Shown: in pieces, positions 42,969-51,592 of the stretch
Layout: the number at the start of each line of letters is the position of its first letter
Position numbering within the stretch: the stretch's first letter is position 1
Source: Candidatus Melainabacteria bacterium
GTDB lineage: Bacteria; Cyanobacteriota; Vampirovibrionia; Gastranaerophilales; Gastranaerophilaceae
DNA length: 64,000 bases
NCBI GenBank assembly: GCA_003258795.1
Contig: QHMH01000007.1
Coordinates: 93,024-157,023, forward strand
Reading direction: 5' to 3'
Position numbers and translations under genes: made by a program
The notes under the pieces: model-generated
Databases searched by the model: none
Seen by the model: only the letters and a program-made list of their open reading frames with translations
Told to the model about the DNA's origin: nothing

Positions 42969-44134
42969 GTCTTTGCACATTGTTGTATTTGATCTGGTGT
43001 TATTGCTTTTATTCTTTCTGAATTTATTTCTTGAAAATCAAAACTTAAACCATTTATACCATAATATGCAAGTTGATTTGCCTGTTGAGCATTTGTTTCG
43101 GTTACAAATTGTTGTTTTCCTAAGAGGTTATTTTTTGCATTTTCAAGCTCTGTTTCACTAACAGGAATTGTTTTAATCTTATCAATCTCTTCTTTAAATC
43201 CTTCAAGACAGGTTTTGATATTTTTAGGTTCTGTAGCAATATAAATGGCAAAGCTTGCGCAAAGTTCATTTGATTCATAACAAGTTCTAACAGTATAGGC
43301 AAGACCTTTTTTCTCTCTCAATTCAAGAAATAATCTCGAAGATAATCCTGCAGAACCAAGAATAATGTTTAATAAAATAATCGCAGGATAGTCTTTGTCT
43401 TTAACTGGTGGAAGAAGCCACCCTTGTAAAATTTGTGCTTGTTGTGCATCATTTTTGATTATTTCTACTGTATTAGAACTTTCAAGTGTTGGTGTTGTAA
43501 TAGTTTTATTTTCTTCTTCGCTGTTTTGAATTTGTGATAAGTTTTCGTTAAAAATATTTTCAACTTTCTCAAAATCAATATCTCCAACAAAAGAAAGAAT
43601 TTTTTTTGAGTTATTTAAAATTTCTTTGTAACTGTCAACTACAGTATCTTTTGTTATTTTATCAATATTTTCAAGAATTTTTGTATGCGTATTTCCGTAA
43701 TAATGGTCTTTAAATAAATTTTTATAATAATTATCCAACGCACGAAGTCTTGCAGAATCAAGCTCTGCTACCATTTCTCCTTGCATTTTTATTTTTTCTT
43801 TTTCAAATTCTTCAAAAGTTGAATTTAAGATTATTTCTGACATAATTTTTGTTGCTAATTCAAAATCTTCATTAAGACAAACAAAACGAAATCTCAAGTA
43901 ATCTTGTTTCATATCAACATTCAAGTTAATTGCATTAGAATCAAGTAAATTTGCTAACTGTTCAGACGTGTAGTTTTTTGTCCCTTGCATAAGTAGTCTT
44001 GACATAAGATAGTATGCCCCAGGAGTTTTTTCCGCATCATTTATTGCAAAATTAAGACAAACCCCAACTCGAGGAGTGTCTTTATTTTGTTTGTAAACAG
44101 CCTTTATTTTGTTTTTAAGTTTAAATTCTTTCAT
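42920..44134 (-). CDS. M16 family peptidase homologue lacking the HxxEH motif
   Basis: Two M16-type domains over 404 residues. The N-terminal site, where active members read H-x-x-E-H near a G-T-x-x segment, reads GAYYLMSRLLMQGTKNYTSEQL in effect (about 38-59) and lacks both histidines. The C-terminal domain keeps SSRLFLELREKKGLAYTV, the arginine/tyrosine pair contributed by the partner. It therefore looks like the non-catalytic subunit of a heterodimer; an active partner is not in the window. It follows the GH57 gene after six bases. Confidence 0.85.
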   Translation of the reverse strand: MKEFKLKNKIKAVYKQNKDTPRVGVCLNFAINDAEKTPGAYYLMSRLLMQGTKNYTSEQLANLLDSNAINLNVDMKQDYLRFRFVCLNEDFELATKIMSEIILNSTFEEFEKEKIKMQGEMVAELDSARLRALDNYYKNLFKDHYYGNTHTKILENIDKITKDTVVDSYKEILNNSKKILSFVGDIDFEKVENIFNENLSQIQNSEEENKTITTPTLESSNTVEIIKNDAQQAQILQGWLLPPVKDKDYPAIILLNIILGSAGLSSRLFLELREKKGLAYTVRTCYESNELCASFAIYIATEPKNIKTCLEGFKEEIDKIKTIPVSETELENAKNNLLGKQQFVTETNAQQANQLAYYGINGLSFDFQEINSERIKAITPDQIQQCAKTYFTDKYVVSILRPEI

Positions 44135-44140
44135 ACTTTA

Positions 44141-45859
44141 TTATTTGTACAATGGATTAAGCTTAGCTTCTTGTTGAGGAATAACTCCTTCTTCAATTGG
44201 TAAGTAAATTCTATAATCTATTGTATCAAAGCAATTGTCGATATCTTCGATTTCAGCCAAAGCTTTTTCATCTATTTGATTATTATCAATCATGTCAGCA
44301 ATAAGCGTAAATCTATCAACATGTTCTCTAAATCTATCAGTCGCATAATCTTTTGCTTGCCAAGTTGTGATAAGGAAAGGCCAATCAGAACTTTGCAATA
44401 AAAGATTTTCTCTTGCCAATTGATTCAACGCTCTGTGCAAAAGTTTATCAGAAGGAACTTGTTCGTATTTTGAAACAATTTCCGTAATTCTCTTTTCGCA
44501 AGAGTGAATAATTGGCCACATCCATTCTGTCAATCTATTTTGCCATACCCAGAAATGTCCGCCTTGACCCCAAGAACTTTCAGGGATTTGGATAGCCTCT
44601 TTTGGTGGGTATTTATGAATATATTCCCCAGCTGTTAACCTTTCAACTTGAGGAAGATATGTAGCAAACTTTTTAACAACCTGTTTAATAAATTCAACAC
44701 CTTCAAACCACCAGTGACCAAATAATTCAGTGTCAAATGAAACCATTATTAAACCTTCTTTACCGTGTTCTTTTTTATAATTTTCAAGAAGATTATAAAT
44801 CATAGTTGTATAGTGATCAGAGTTTTCATTGATTTTATTAAGTGCAAGTACTGGATCATAAAGCATTTTATCGCCCAAATCAGTAGTCGGGGATGTTACT
44901 CTCCAATAATGAGCACCAGATTTGTCATCCTTTTTATGAAATTCTCTAAATACACCATCTCCAGGGTATCCATCAGCTGCTGACCAAACTTGATATCCTG
45001 CTCTGTCGTTTCTTCCCATAACAGCTACTTGTGCATCAGGAAGCCAATATGCAGAATATGTATCATATCCAGTAGCTTCTCTTTCTGGAAGTGGTATGTA
45101 TTCTATATTTCCATAAACCCCGATTACACGTCTATTACCGATAGAATTTCCACCTTCGATAACGTGTGATTCAGTAAAGAAATATTCTATGTCGTTATTT
45201 TGAAGAGTTACTTCTATTGCAGGACGCCACTTTTTCTGTCCGTCTTTGCCAGTAAACTCATAACCTTGTCTGTATGCACATTCTGGCAACCAACAACCAC
45301 AAGCCTTTTTGCCGAAAAGTTTTTTAGTTGTATCTTGTCCAACTTTGAACTGTGCATTAAGGTTATTATCTGTAGCCAACAAAGGAGAAAAACCATGAGT
45401 TGCTCCAGATGTTGTTATTTCAATACAACCTAAATCTTGATATTTTTTGAAATTGCCGATTAAATCACAATTGTATTTGTTTACAAAGCTATCTTTAATA
45501 TGATTAAACCAGTCATAGTAATATTTTGCCAAATATTTTAGGTGTTGAGAATGCGGAATATCTGGGTTTGGATATCTATCCAAATCTTTTGCGATTGCTG
45601 CAATTCTTGTATCCAAATACTTGATAAATCCTTGTTTTAAGTGCTCATCATTCAATTGTTCACCGAGGATTGGAGTAATTCCCACCGTCAATTTTGCTTG
45701 AATACCTTCTTCATATAGTTCTGAAATTGCGTTCAATAAAGGAACGTAAGTTTCAGACATACACTCATAGAGATTTTCTTCTCCGAAAGGCCACATACCA
45801 GCTTTTCTATAAAATGGTAAATGTGAATGTAACATAAAAACAAATTGTCCGGCTGTCAT
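44141..45859 (-). CDS. GH57 1,4-alpha-glucan branching enzyme
   Basis: Makes alpha-1,6 branches in glycogen-like glucan. From the chosen start (ATG at 45859, after GGAGGG; an upstream TTG would add four residues) the 572-residue protein has the motifs HSHLPFYR (region 1), WLPECAY with nucleophile Glu193, and SFDTELFGHWWFEG with the acid/base Asp376, followed by a C-terminal helical domain with LWV-type sugar-binding residues (GQGGHFWVWQNR). This is the pattern of the archaeal and cyanobacterial branching enzymes. Glycogen synthase is not in the window. Confidence 0.9.
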   Translation of the reverse strand: MTAGQFVFMLHSHLPFYRKAGMWPFGEENLYECMSETYVPLLNAISELYEEGIQAKLTVGITPILGEQLNDEHLKQGFIKYLDTRIAAIAKDLDRYPNPDIPHSQHLKYLAKYYYDWFNHIKDSFVNKYNCDLIGNFKKYQDLGCIEITTSGATHGFSPLLATDNNLNAQFKVGQDTTKKLFGKKACGCWLPECAYRQGYEFTGKDGQKKWRPAIEVTLQNNDIEYFFTESHVIEGGNSIGNRRVIGVYGNIEYIPLPEREATGYDTYSAYWLPDAQVAVMGRNDRAGYQVWSAADGYPGDGVFREFHKKDDKSGAHYWRVTSPTTDLGDKMLYDPVLALNKINENSDHYTTMIYNLLENYKKEHGKEGLIMVSFDTELFGHWWFEGVEFIKQVVKKFATYLPQVERLTAGEYIHKYPPKEAIQIPESSWGQGGHFWVWQNRLTEWMWPIIHSCEKRITEIVSKYEQVPSDKLLHRALNQLARENLLLQSSDWPFLITTWQAKDYATDRFREHVDRFTLIADMIDNNQIDEKALAEIEDIDNCFDTIDYRIYLPIEEGVIPQQEAKLNPLYK

Positions 45860-46053
45860 TTTTCCCTCCAATCAAGTGTTTATTTAAGCATCTGTTTCAT
45901 AAGTTCATTCAAATTATATAACATAAATTAACAAAAAATATAACCCCATTTACCTAATTCTTTAGAATTATTGTTACATATGTTAAAAAATTACACCTGT
46001 AATTTTGTAAAAGATTTTTTAACTGTTAAAATGTTATTTAATGGGGGTATTTA

Positions 46054-49000
46054 ATGCTGTTTGAAGGCGACTTAACTTCTGAAAAAACAGAAAAACTTAT
46101 CGAAAAGTATGCCAAGCTTTTGAATGAAGGAGTTTCAAGTTCTGAGATTTTAGTTCTTGTTCAAAATTCAGCTAAAAAAAACGAATTCGTTCAGAAAACG
46201 CTTGATAAATTAGAAGTAGATATCCTTGAAAAAATGCAAGTTTATTCGTTTTTTGGACTTGTTTACAACACTATTCTTGATAATAGAGTTTATATAGAAA
46301 ATTGTATCCAAGATGATACGAATACACAAATTATTCCCAATTTATGTGGATTAGAACTTTCTCAATACATTATGCGTAATGCAATGAACGAGGTTGAATT
46401 TAAGGGATATAACTCTCGAAAGTCTTTATTACACCAGCTATTTAGAAGATACTCTCTTATTGTGCAAAATGATTTAACTCCAGAAGAAGTGAAATGGAGA
46501 AGTGAAGATGTATTAAAAGAAAGTTTTTCAGTTGATGCAAAGAAAGCTTTAGATATATTTCTTAAAAACACACTTGAAAATAGAACATTTGATTACTTAA
46601 GACAGAGTCTTATTTTTAATTCTATATATAAAAATACTGATTATTTTAAGAATATCAAATATTTAATACTGGATGATGGTGATGAGGTTACTCCAATTTG
46701 CTATGATTTTATATCGTATTTGAAACCTCAATTAAAAGATTTTTATATAGCTTATGATTATGCCGGAGCGACACGTCTTGGATATTTAAGTGCAAATAAA
46801 AATACAAATTATGTCGAACTTTTTGGGCAAAAATCAATCAAGTTAAAAACTCGCAGTAAACTTATTGAAGATGCCGAAATTCTATATCAAAATGTTACAG
46901 AAGAAAAAAGGTTAACACCTAAAAATATTAAAAAATTTTCGAAACTTACAAGACAACAAATGCTTGACATGAAAGATGTTAAAGATCTTTTGGTTCAAGG
47001 AATTAAACCAAATGAAATTGTTATTATTACTCCGATTATAGATAACACTTTGAAATTTAGCATAAAAGAAAATTTGGGAAATTTATGCAACCCTATGTTT
47101 CTTTCTGGGAGTGAAAAGCTTATTAAAAATAAATATTCTTCTGTAAGTCTTATTATTTTGAAACTTGCTCAAACTCCAGAAACGGTTGATATGTTTGAAT
47201 TAAGAAGGCTTTTAAAATATTTAAATATTCCAATCAAATACTGTGGCTGTATCCTTGAATCTTTTGAAAAAGAACAAAAATTACAAAAGTTTGAATTGGA
47301 GATAGAAGAGTATACGGAAAAATATTGTAAATTTATCGATTTACTTGAAAAGATAAAAGAAGCACCTCTTCTATCGAAAAGGGTATTTGAGATATATAAC
47401 TGCATATTTCAAAAAGATCCACCGAATAGAGATTTGATTAAGTTCAATTTTTTTATAAAACAAATAGAAGATTTTGAAAAAGCAAATATTTGTGAGGAGG
47501 ATATTTTAGTACAACTTGAAAATTCAATTATTTCAGAAAATCCTGCAACTATTTTGAATATTAAGGATAATGATTTGGTAATAGCAACTCCTCAAAAAGT
47601 TATAGATAACAAAATAAGGAGTGATTATCAATTTTGGCTCGATATTTCTTCTGATGAATGGATTAAAAGTGATACCGGTCCTTTATATAATGCATGGGTT
47701 ATGCAGAAATGTTGGAATAAAGAAGAATTTACAGCACAAGATAACCTTGAACTTGGGAAGGAAAAACTTGCGAGAATTTTAAGAAAATTGACCTTATGTG
47801 CTAAAAAGAGCATATTTACATATTCAAGCTTTTATGATGGAAATGGAGCAGAGAATTACGGTGGAATCGAAAAGTTTTTGACAGTAGAGGAAATTCTGTC
47901 GCCAAAAGAAAAAAGAAAATTTGTTCCTCGTGAAGATCAAAAGCCAGTTCTTAAATATAAAGAAGGAAAGATGGCAATCTCCGCTGTTCCAGGGGCAGGA
48001 AAAACAACAATTTTATTAGAGTTGATTATTAAGTTATTAGATTCTGGTGTAAAACCTGAAAAAATATATGTTATGACTTATATGGAATCTGCTGCAAGAA
48101 ATTTTAGAGAGAGAATAAAGGCTGCAAATCCAGATATGAATATTCTTCCTAATATCAGTACAATTCATGGGCTTGCATTGAGAATTTTAAAAGAGAACAA
48201 TAATTGTGAAAAAATTGGATTGGCTCCTGATTTTGAAATTTGTGATGATTCAAAACGATTATCAATTTTATCTGATATATCTACAAGATTAAAACTTACT
48301 AAAAAAGATTCAGAAATATTTGAAAAAGCTGTTTCTATTATTAAATTTTCAAAAGTTGAACATTTTAAATCAGTTGAAGACAAAAAACTCGAAAAGTTTA
48401 TATTGTTTTACAAAGAGTATGACAGAATATTAAAGGAAAATGGTCTTATTGATTATGATGATATGTTGTTATCTTCTGTAAAGTTATTGAAAGAAAATAA
48501 AGACGTTCTCGAATACTATCGAGAAAACTGTGAGATTCTTATCGAGGATGAGGCACAAGATTCATCCTCAATTCAGCAAGAACTTATTGGACTTTTAAGT
48601 AGAGGTAATTTAATTAGGTGTGGAGATATAAATCAAGCAATTACTGCTACCTTTTCAAATGCAGATGTTGAAGGTTTTAGAAAATTTATAACTGAAACCA
48701 GAAATAACGTCAGTATGGACTGTTCTCAAAGGTGTTGCGAGGAAGTTTGGAAACTGGCAAATTCTTTGGTTAAAAATGCAGAAAATAAAGAATTTTCAAA
48801 AGGGGCTTTTTACAAAATTTTTATGAAGCCAACAGGATCTAATCCGGTAGAAAAAAATGCCTTGATGACATTTGTAGCGGAAGATGATTTTAAAGAAAGA
48901 AGTTTTGTTTTAAAAAAAATAAAGGATGTTCTTGCTAAGAATCCAAAATCAACAATTGGTGTTTTGTTGAGAAATAATTTTCAGGTTAAAACTTGGACAG

Positions 49001-49848
49001 GCGTTATTGAAAATTCAGGATTAAAAACGGTTACAAGAAGTGAATGTCTTGAACAAAAGCCGTTCTTTAGGACAATTTTTGCAATAATGAATATAATATT
49101 GAATCCATTTGATAATGAAAATATTGCCCAAAATTACAATATTTTAGCGGAAAATGGATTATATAAATCAGGGTTTTATGAAAAAATAAAAAATTGCGAA
49201 AAGCCTTTTATTAAAACAAATATTGATAATTTGGCGATGTCAGATTTATCTGATTTTCTATGGGATATGTTATATTGGCTTGATCTTCCTGAACTTGAAG
49301 TAGACGAACTTGCCCTTAAAATAGGTGCTTACTATTATTCATCTCAAATAGATATGTCAAATATTTACCTTGTTTCTACTTTTTTAAAAAGGTTTACAAG
49401 TAAAAACTTCAATTTTGTAGTCAAATATTTAAATGAACTTTCTAAAAAATCAAGTGTGAGCGGACTTAAGTTTTTCGCCGAAGAAGAAAAATCTGAAAAA
49501 GAACTCCTTGAAGGAAAAGTTCAAGTGATGACTATGCACAAGTCAAAAGGTGATGAATTTGATGTTGTGTTTTTGCCAGAAATGACAGAAGCATCACTAC
49601 CTATAACAATTGAAAATATAAAATTAAGAAAAGATGCAGAATTTATGGAACATGTGAGAATGTTTTCAGATAATTATAAACCTAAAAGTGAAGAAGAAAT
49701 AAAAAAAATGATTCTTGATGAAAATCTTCGTCTAATGTATGTTGCAATTACACGAGCAAAGAGAAAGCTTTATGTTTCTGTGTCTAAAAATAATAAAAAG
49801 AAATCAGAACCAAATGAAATTTTTCAGATCATGGAGAGTGTAAAATGA
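46054..49848 (+). CDS. UvrD/AddA-type helicase with an inactive second helicase half, 1,264 residues
   Basis: Residues about 1-560 form a diverged SF1 helicase: GDLTSEKT (5-12) resembles a Walker A whose last Gly became Glu, and LILDDGDE (204-211) a weak motif II. Residues about 620-1264 form a complete one: VPGAGKTT with Lys650, TIHGLALRIL, motif II IEDEAQD (830-836), CGDINQAITATF, MTMHKSKGDEFDVVFL and LMYVAITRAKRKLYV. This fits an AddAB or RecBCD-like enzyme with two helicase bodies on one chain and the nuclease on the next gene, which overlaps by four bases. Confidence 0.8.
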   Translation: MLFEGDLTSEKTEKLIEKYAKLLNEGVSSSEILVLVQNSAKKNEFVQKTLDKLEVDILEKMQVYSFFGLVYNTILDNRVYIENCIQDDTNTQIIPNLCGLELSQYIMRNAMNEVEFKGYNSRKSLLHQLFRRYSLIVQNDLTPEEVKWRSEDVLKESFSVDAKKALDIFLKNTLENRTFDYLRQSLIFNSIYKNTDYFKNIKYLILDDGDEVTPICYDFISYLKPQLKDFYIAYDYAGATRLGYLSANKNTNYVELFGQKSIKLKTRSKLIEDAEILYQNVTEEKRLTPKNIKKFSKLTRQQMLDMKDVKDLLVQGIKPNEIVIITPIIDNTLKFSIKENLGNLCNPMFLSGSEKLIKNKYSSVSLIILKLAQTPETVDMFELRRLLKYLNIPIKYCGCILESFEKEQKLQKFELEIEEYTEKYCKFIDLLEKIKEAPLLSKRVFEIYNCIFQKDPPNRDLIKFNFFIKQIEDFEKANICEEDILVQLENSIISENPATILNIKDNDLVIATPQKVIDNKIRSDYQFWLDISSDEWIKSDTGPLYNAWVMQKCWNKEEFTAQDNLELGKEKLARILRKLTLCAKKSIFTYSSFYDGNGAENYGGIEKFLTVEEILSPKEKRKFVPREDQKPVLKYKEGKMAISAVPGAGKTTILLELIIKLLDSGVKPEKIYVMTYMESAARNFRERIKAANPDMNILPNISTIHGLALRILKENNNCEKIGLAPDFEICDDSKRLSILSDISTRLKLTKKDSEIFEKAVSIIKFSKVEHFKSVEDKKLEKFILFYKEYDRILKENGLIDYDDMLLSSVKLLKENKDVLEYYRENCEILIEDEAQDSSSIQQELIGLLSRGNLIRCGDINQAITATFSNADVEGFRKFITETRNNVSMDCSQRCCEEVWKLANSLVKNAENKEFSKGAFYKIFMKPTGSNPVEKNALMTFVAEDDFKERSFVLKKIKDVLAKNPKSTIGVLLRNNFQVKTWTGVIENSGLKTVTRSECLEQKPFFRTIFAIMNIILNPFDNENIAQNYNILAENGLYKSGFYEKIKNCEKPFIKTNIDNLAMSDLSDFLWDMLYWLDLPELEVDELALKIGAYYYSSQIDMSNIYLVSTFLKRFTSKNFNFVVKYLNELSKKSSVSGLKFFAEEEKSEKELLEGKVQVMTMHKSKGDEFDVVFLPEMTEASLPITIENIKLRKDAEFMEHVRMFSDNYKPKSEEEIKKMILDENLRLMYVAITRAKRKLYVSVSKNNKKKSEPNEIFQIMESVK

Positions 49849-50414
49849 GAAATTTTTCCCCCGCAATGCTAAAAACATTTGAAAAGTCAAAAGAACTTTT
49901 TAAAGAAAAATATATTGAAAATATCCCAGAAATTCAGCTCTCAAGTAATTTTGAAACTGGGAAAAGATTACACGCACTTGCTTGCTCTTACCTTAATGGT
50001 GAAGATATAAAAAAACTTGAAAAAAGTTTAACATCGAAAGAGGTGACACTTTGGAATAACTTAAAAAAAACTTATTATTTTTCTCTTGAACCAGTCAAAA
50101 CAGAATATGATATTTCTGTAAAATTGGGAAATTATCGCATAGGAGGAAGACTTGATGCTCTTTTAAAGGATAATAATAATAAGTATTTTATTGTAGATTA
50201 TAAAACTGGACAGATTCCTAAAAATCCAAGTTATGACTATCAAACAATGGTTTACCTCTTATGTGTAGATAGACTCATAAAAAATTATGAAGAAATTTCT
50301 TTTGTTTATCTTGGGTTGAGTGATGGAAAAGAAGAGATTGTCAAATTCAACGAAAGTCTTAAAGCAGAATATGAAAAACGTATTTTGAATTTATGTTCTC
50401 AAATAAAAATTTAA
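49845..50414 (+). CDS. RecB-type PD-(D/E)XK nuclease
   Basis: A 189-residue stand-alone nuclease domain as found at the end of AddA/AddB. Seen are His43 in ETGKRLHAL, Asp104 in IGGRLDALL, the core Asp118-Tyr-Lys120 in FIVDYKTGQI, and Gln133 in DYQTMVYL. The gene overlaps the helicase stop (ATGA-type overlap of four bases), so the two products are made together and probably bind each other in double-strand-break end processing. Confidence 0.85.
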   Translation: MRNFSPAMLKTFEKSKELFKEKYIENIPEIQLSSNFETGKRLHALACSYLNGEDIKKLEKSLTSKEVTLWNNLKKTYYFSLEPVKTEYDISVKLGNYRIGGRLDALLKDNNNKYFIVDYKTGQIPKNPSYDYQTMVYLLCVDRLIKNYEEISFVYLGLSDGKEEIVKFNESLKAEYEKRILNLCSQIKI

Positions 50415-50455
50415 TTGATTTTTCTTGTGTTAAAATAATTTCAAGAGGTATTTTT

Positions 50456-51493
50456 ATGAAAATGAAAGCAGTTTTATATCGAGGAATTGGAGATATAAAA
50501 CTTGAAACAACTGAAATAGAACCGTTAAAAGAAGGAGAAATTCTTGTTAAAGTTAAGTCTGCTCTAACTTGTGGAACAGATGTAAAAACTTTTAGAAGAG
50601 GACATCCTGTTTTAATTAAGAAACTTCCATCTGGTTTTGGACATGAATTTTCTGGCATAGTTGCGGAAGTTGGGAAAAATGTATCAACTGTAAAAGTTGG
50701 TGATAGGGTAGTTTGTGCAAATTCTGCACCTTGTGGAGAGTGTTTTTATTGCAAAAAAGGTCAATATAATCTGTGTGAAAATCTTGATTTGCTCAATGGT
50801 GCTTATGCAGAATATATAAAAGTGCCGGCAAGAATTGTAGAAAAAAACACTTTAATAATTCCAGATGACTTAAGTTTTGACAAAGCCGCATTTTGTGAGC
50901 CTCTTGCTAATGTTGTTCATGGTATAGAAAGAACAGAGATAAAAGAGGGACAAAGTGTTGGTATTGTCGGTTTAGGTCCAATAGGACTTATGTTTGCTAA
51001 ACTTGCTAAACTCAAAGGAGCAAGAGTCATTGCTGCTGGGAGAAACCCAATGAAACTTAAATTAGCAAAGGATTTTGCAAATGTTGACGAAGTTATAAAT
51101 TTAAAAGAATGTGACAACATTGAGAATAAATTTAAAGAATTCAGCGATGAAGGCAGAGGCCTTGACGTTGCAATAGAATGTGTAGGTCTTCCAGAAATGT
51201 GGGAGTTGATGTTTAAGGTTGTGAGAAAAGGTGGAACAGTGCACTTCTTTGGAGGATGTAAATCTGGATCAAAAGTCGATTTTGACACTGTCAAAATGCA
51301 CTATGGCGATATCAAAATAATGAGTGTTTTCCACCATACCCCAAAATATTTCAGACAAGCTCTCGATCTTATAGCTTCTGGTCAAATAGATGTCGAAAAA
51401 CTTATAACAGAAACAATTGGACTAGATAAAATTGAATATGCTATGCAAAAACATATTGAAGGTAACGCTATTAAATTTTTGGTAAAACCTTAG
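50456..51493 (+). CDS. Zinc-dependent medium-chain alcohol dehydrogenase
   Basis: Medium-chain dehydrogenase/reductase of 345 residues. Catalytic zinc residues are Cys39 and His63-Glu64 (GHEFSG); structural zinc cysteines are 93, 96, 99 and 107 (CGECFYCKKGQYNLC). The NAD(P) site is VGIVGLGPIGLMFAKLA. Closest by eye to sorbitol or threonine dehydrogenases; the substrate is unknown. The ATG at 50456 is preceded by AGAGG at seven bases; an upstream in-frame ATG at 50393 lies within the nuclease gene. Confidence 0.87.
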   Translation: MKMKAVLYRGIGDIKLETTEIEPLKEGEILVKVKSALTCGTDVKTFRRGHPVLIKKLPSGFGHEFSGIVAEVGKNVSTVKVGDRVVCANSAPCGECFYCKKGQYNLCENLDLLNGAYAEYIKVPARIVEKNTLIIPDDLSFDKAAFCEPLANVVHGIERTEIKEGQSVGIVGLGPIGLMFAKLAKLKGARVIAAGRNPMKLKLAKDFANVDEVINLKECDNIENKFKEFSDEGRGLDVAIECVGLPEMWELMFKVVRKGGTVHFFGGCKSGSKVDFDTVKMHYGDIKIMSVFHHTPKYFRQALDLIASGQIDVEKLITETIGLDKIEYAMQKHIEGNAIKFLVKP

Positions 51494-51523
51494 TAATAAC
51501 TTCTGTTAAAATTTGTGTATGTA

Positions 51524-51551
51524 TTGATTTTCTTAAAATTTGCGATATAAT
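51524..51551 (+). promoter_or_regulatory. Promoter of hppA
   Basis: TTGATT (51524-51529), a 16-base spacer and TATAAT (51546-51551). The leader is about 35 bases and ends in a strong AAGGAG. Confidence 0.65.
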
Positions 51552-51592
51552 TTGACTTGTAAAACTAAACATTTTTAGTGAAGGAGAGGGTT

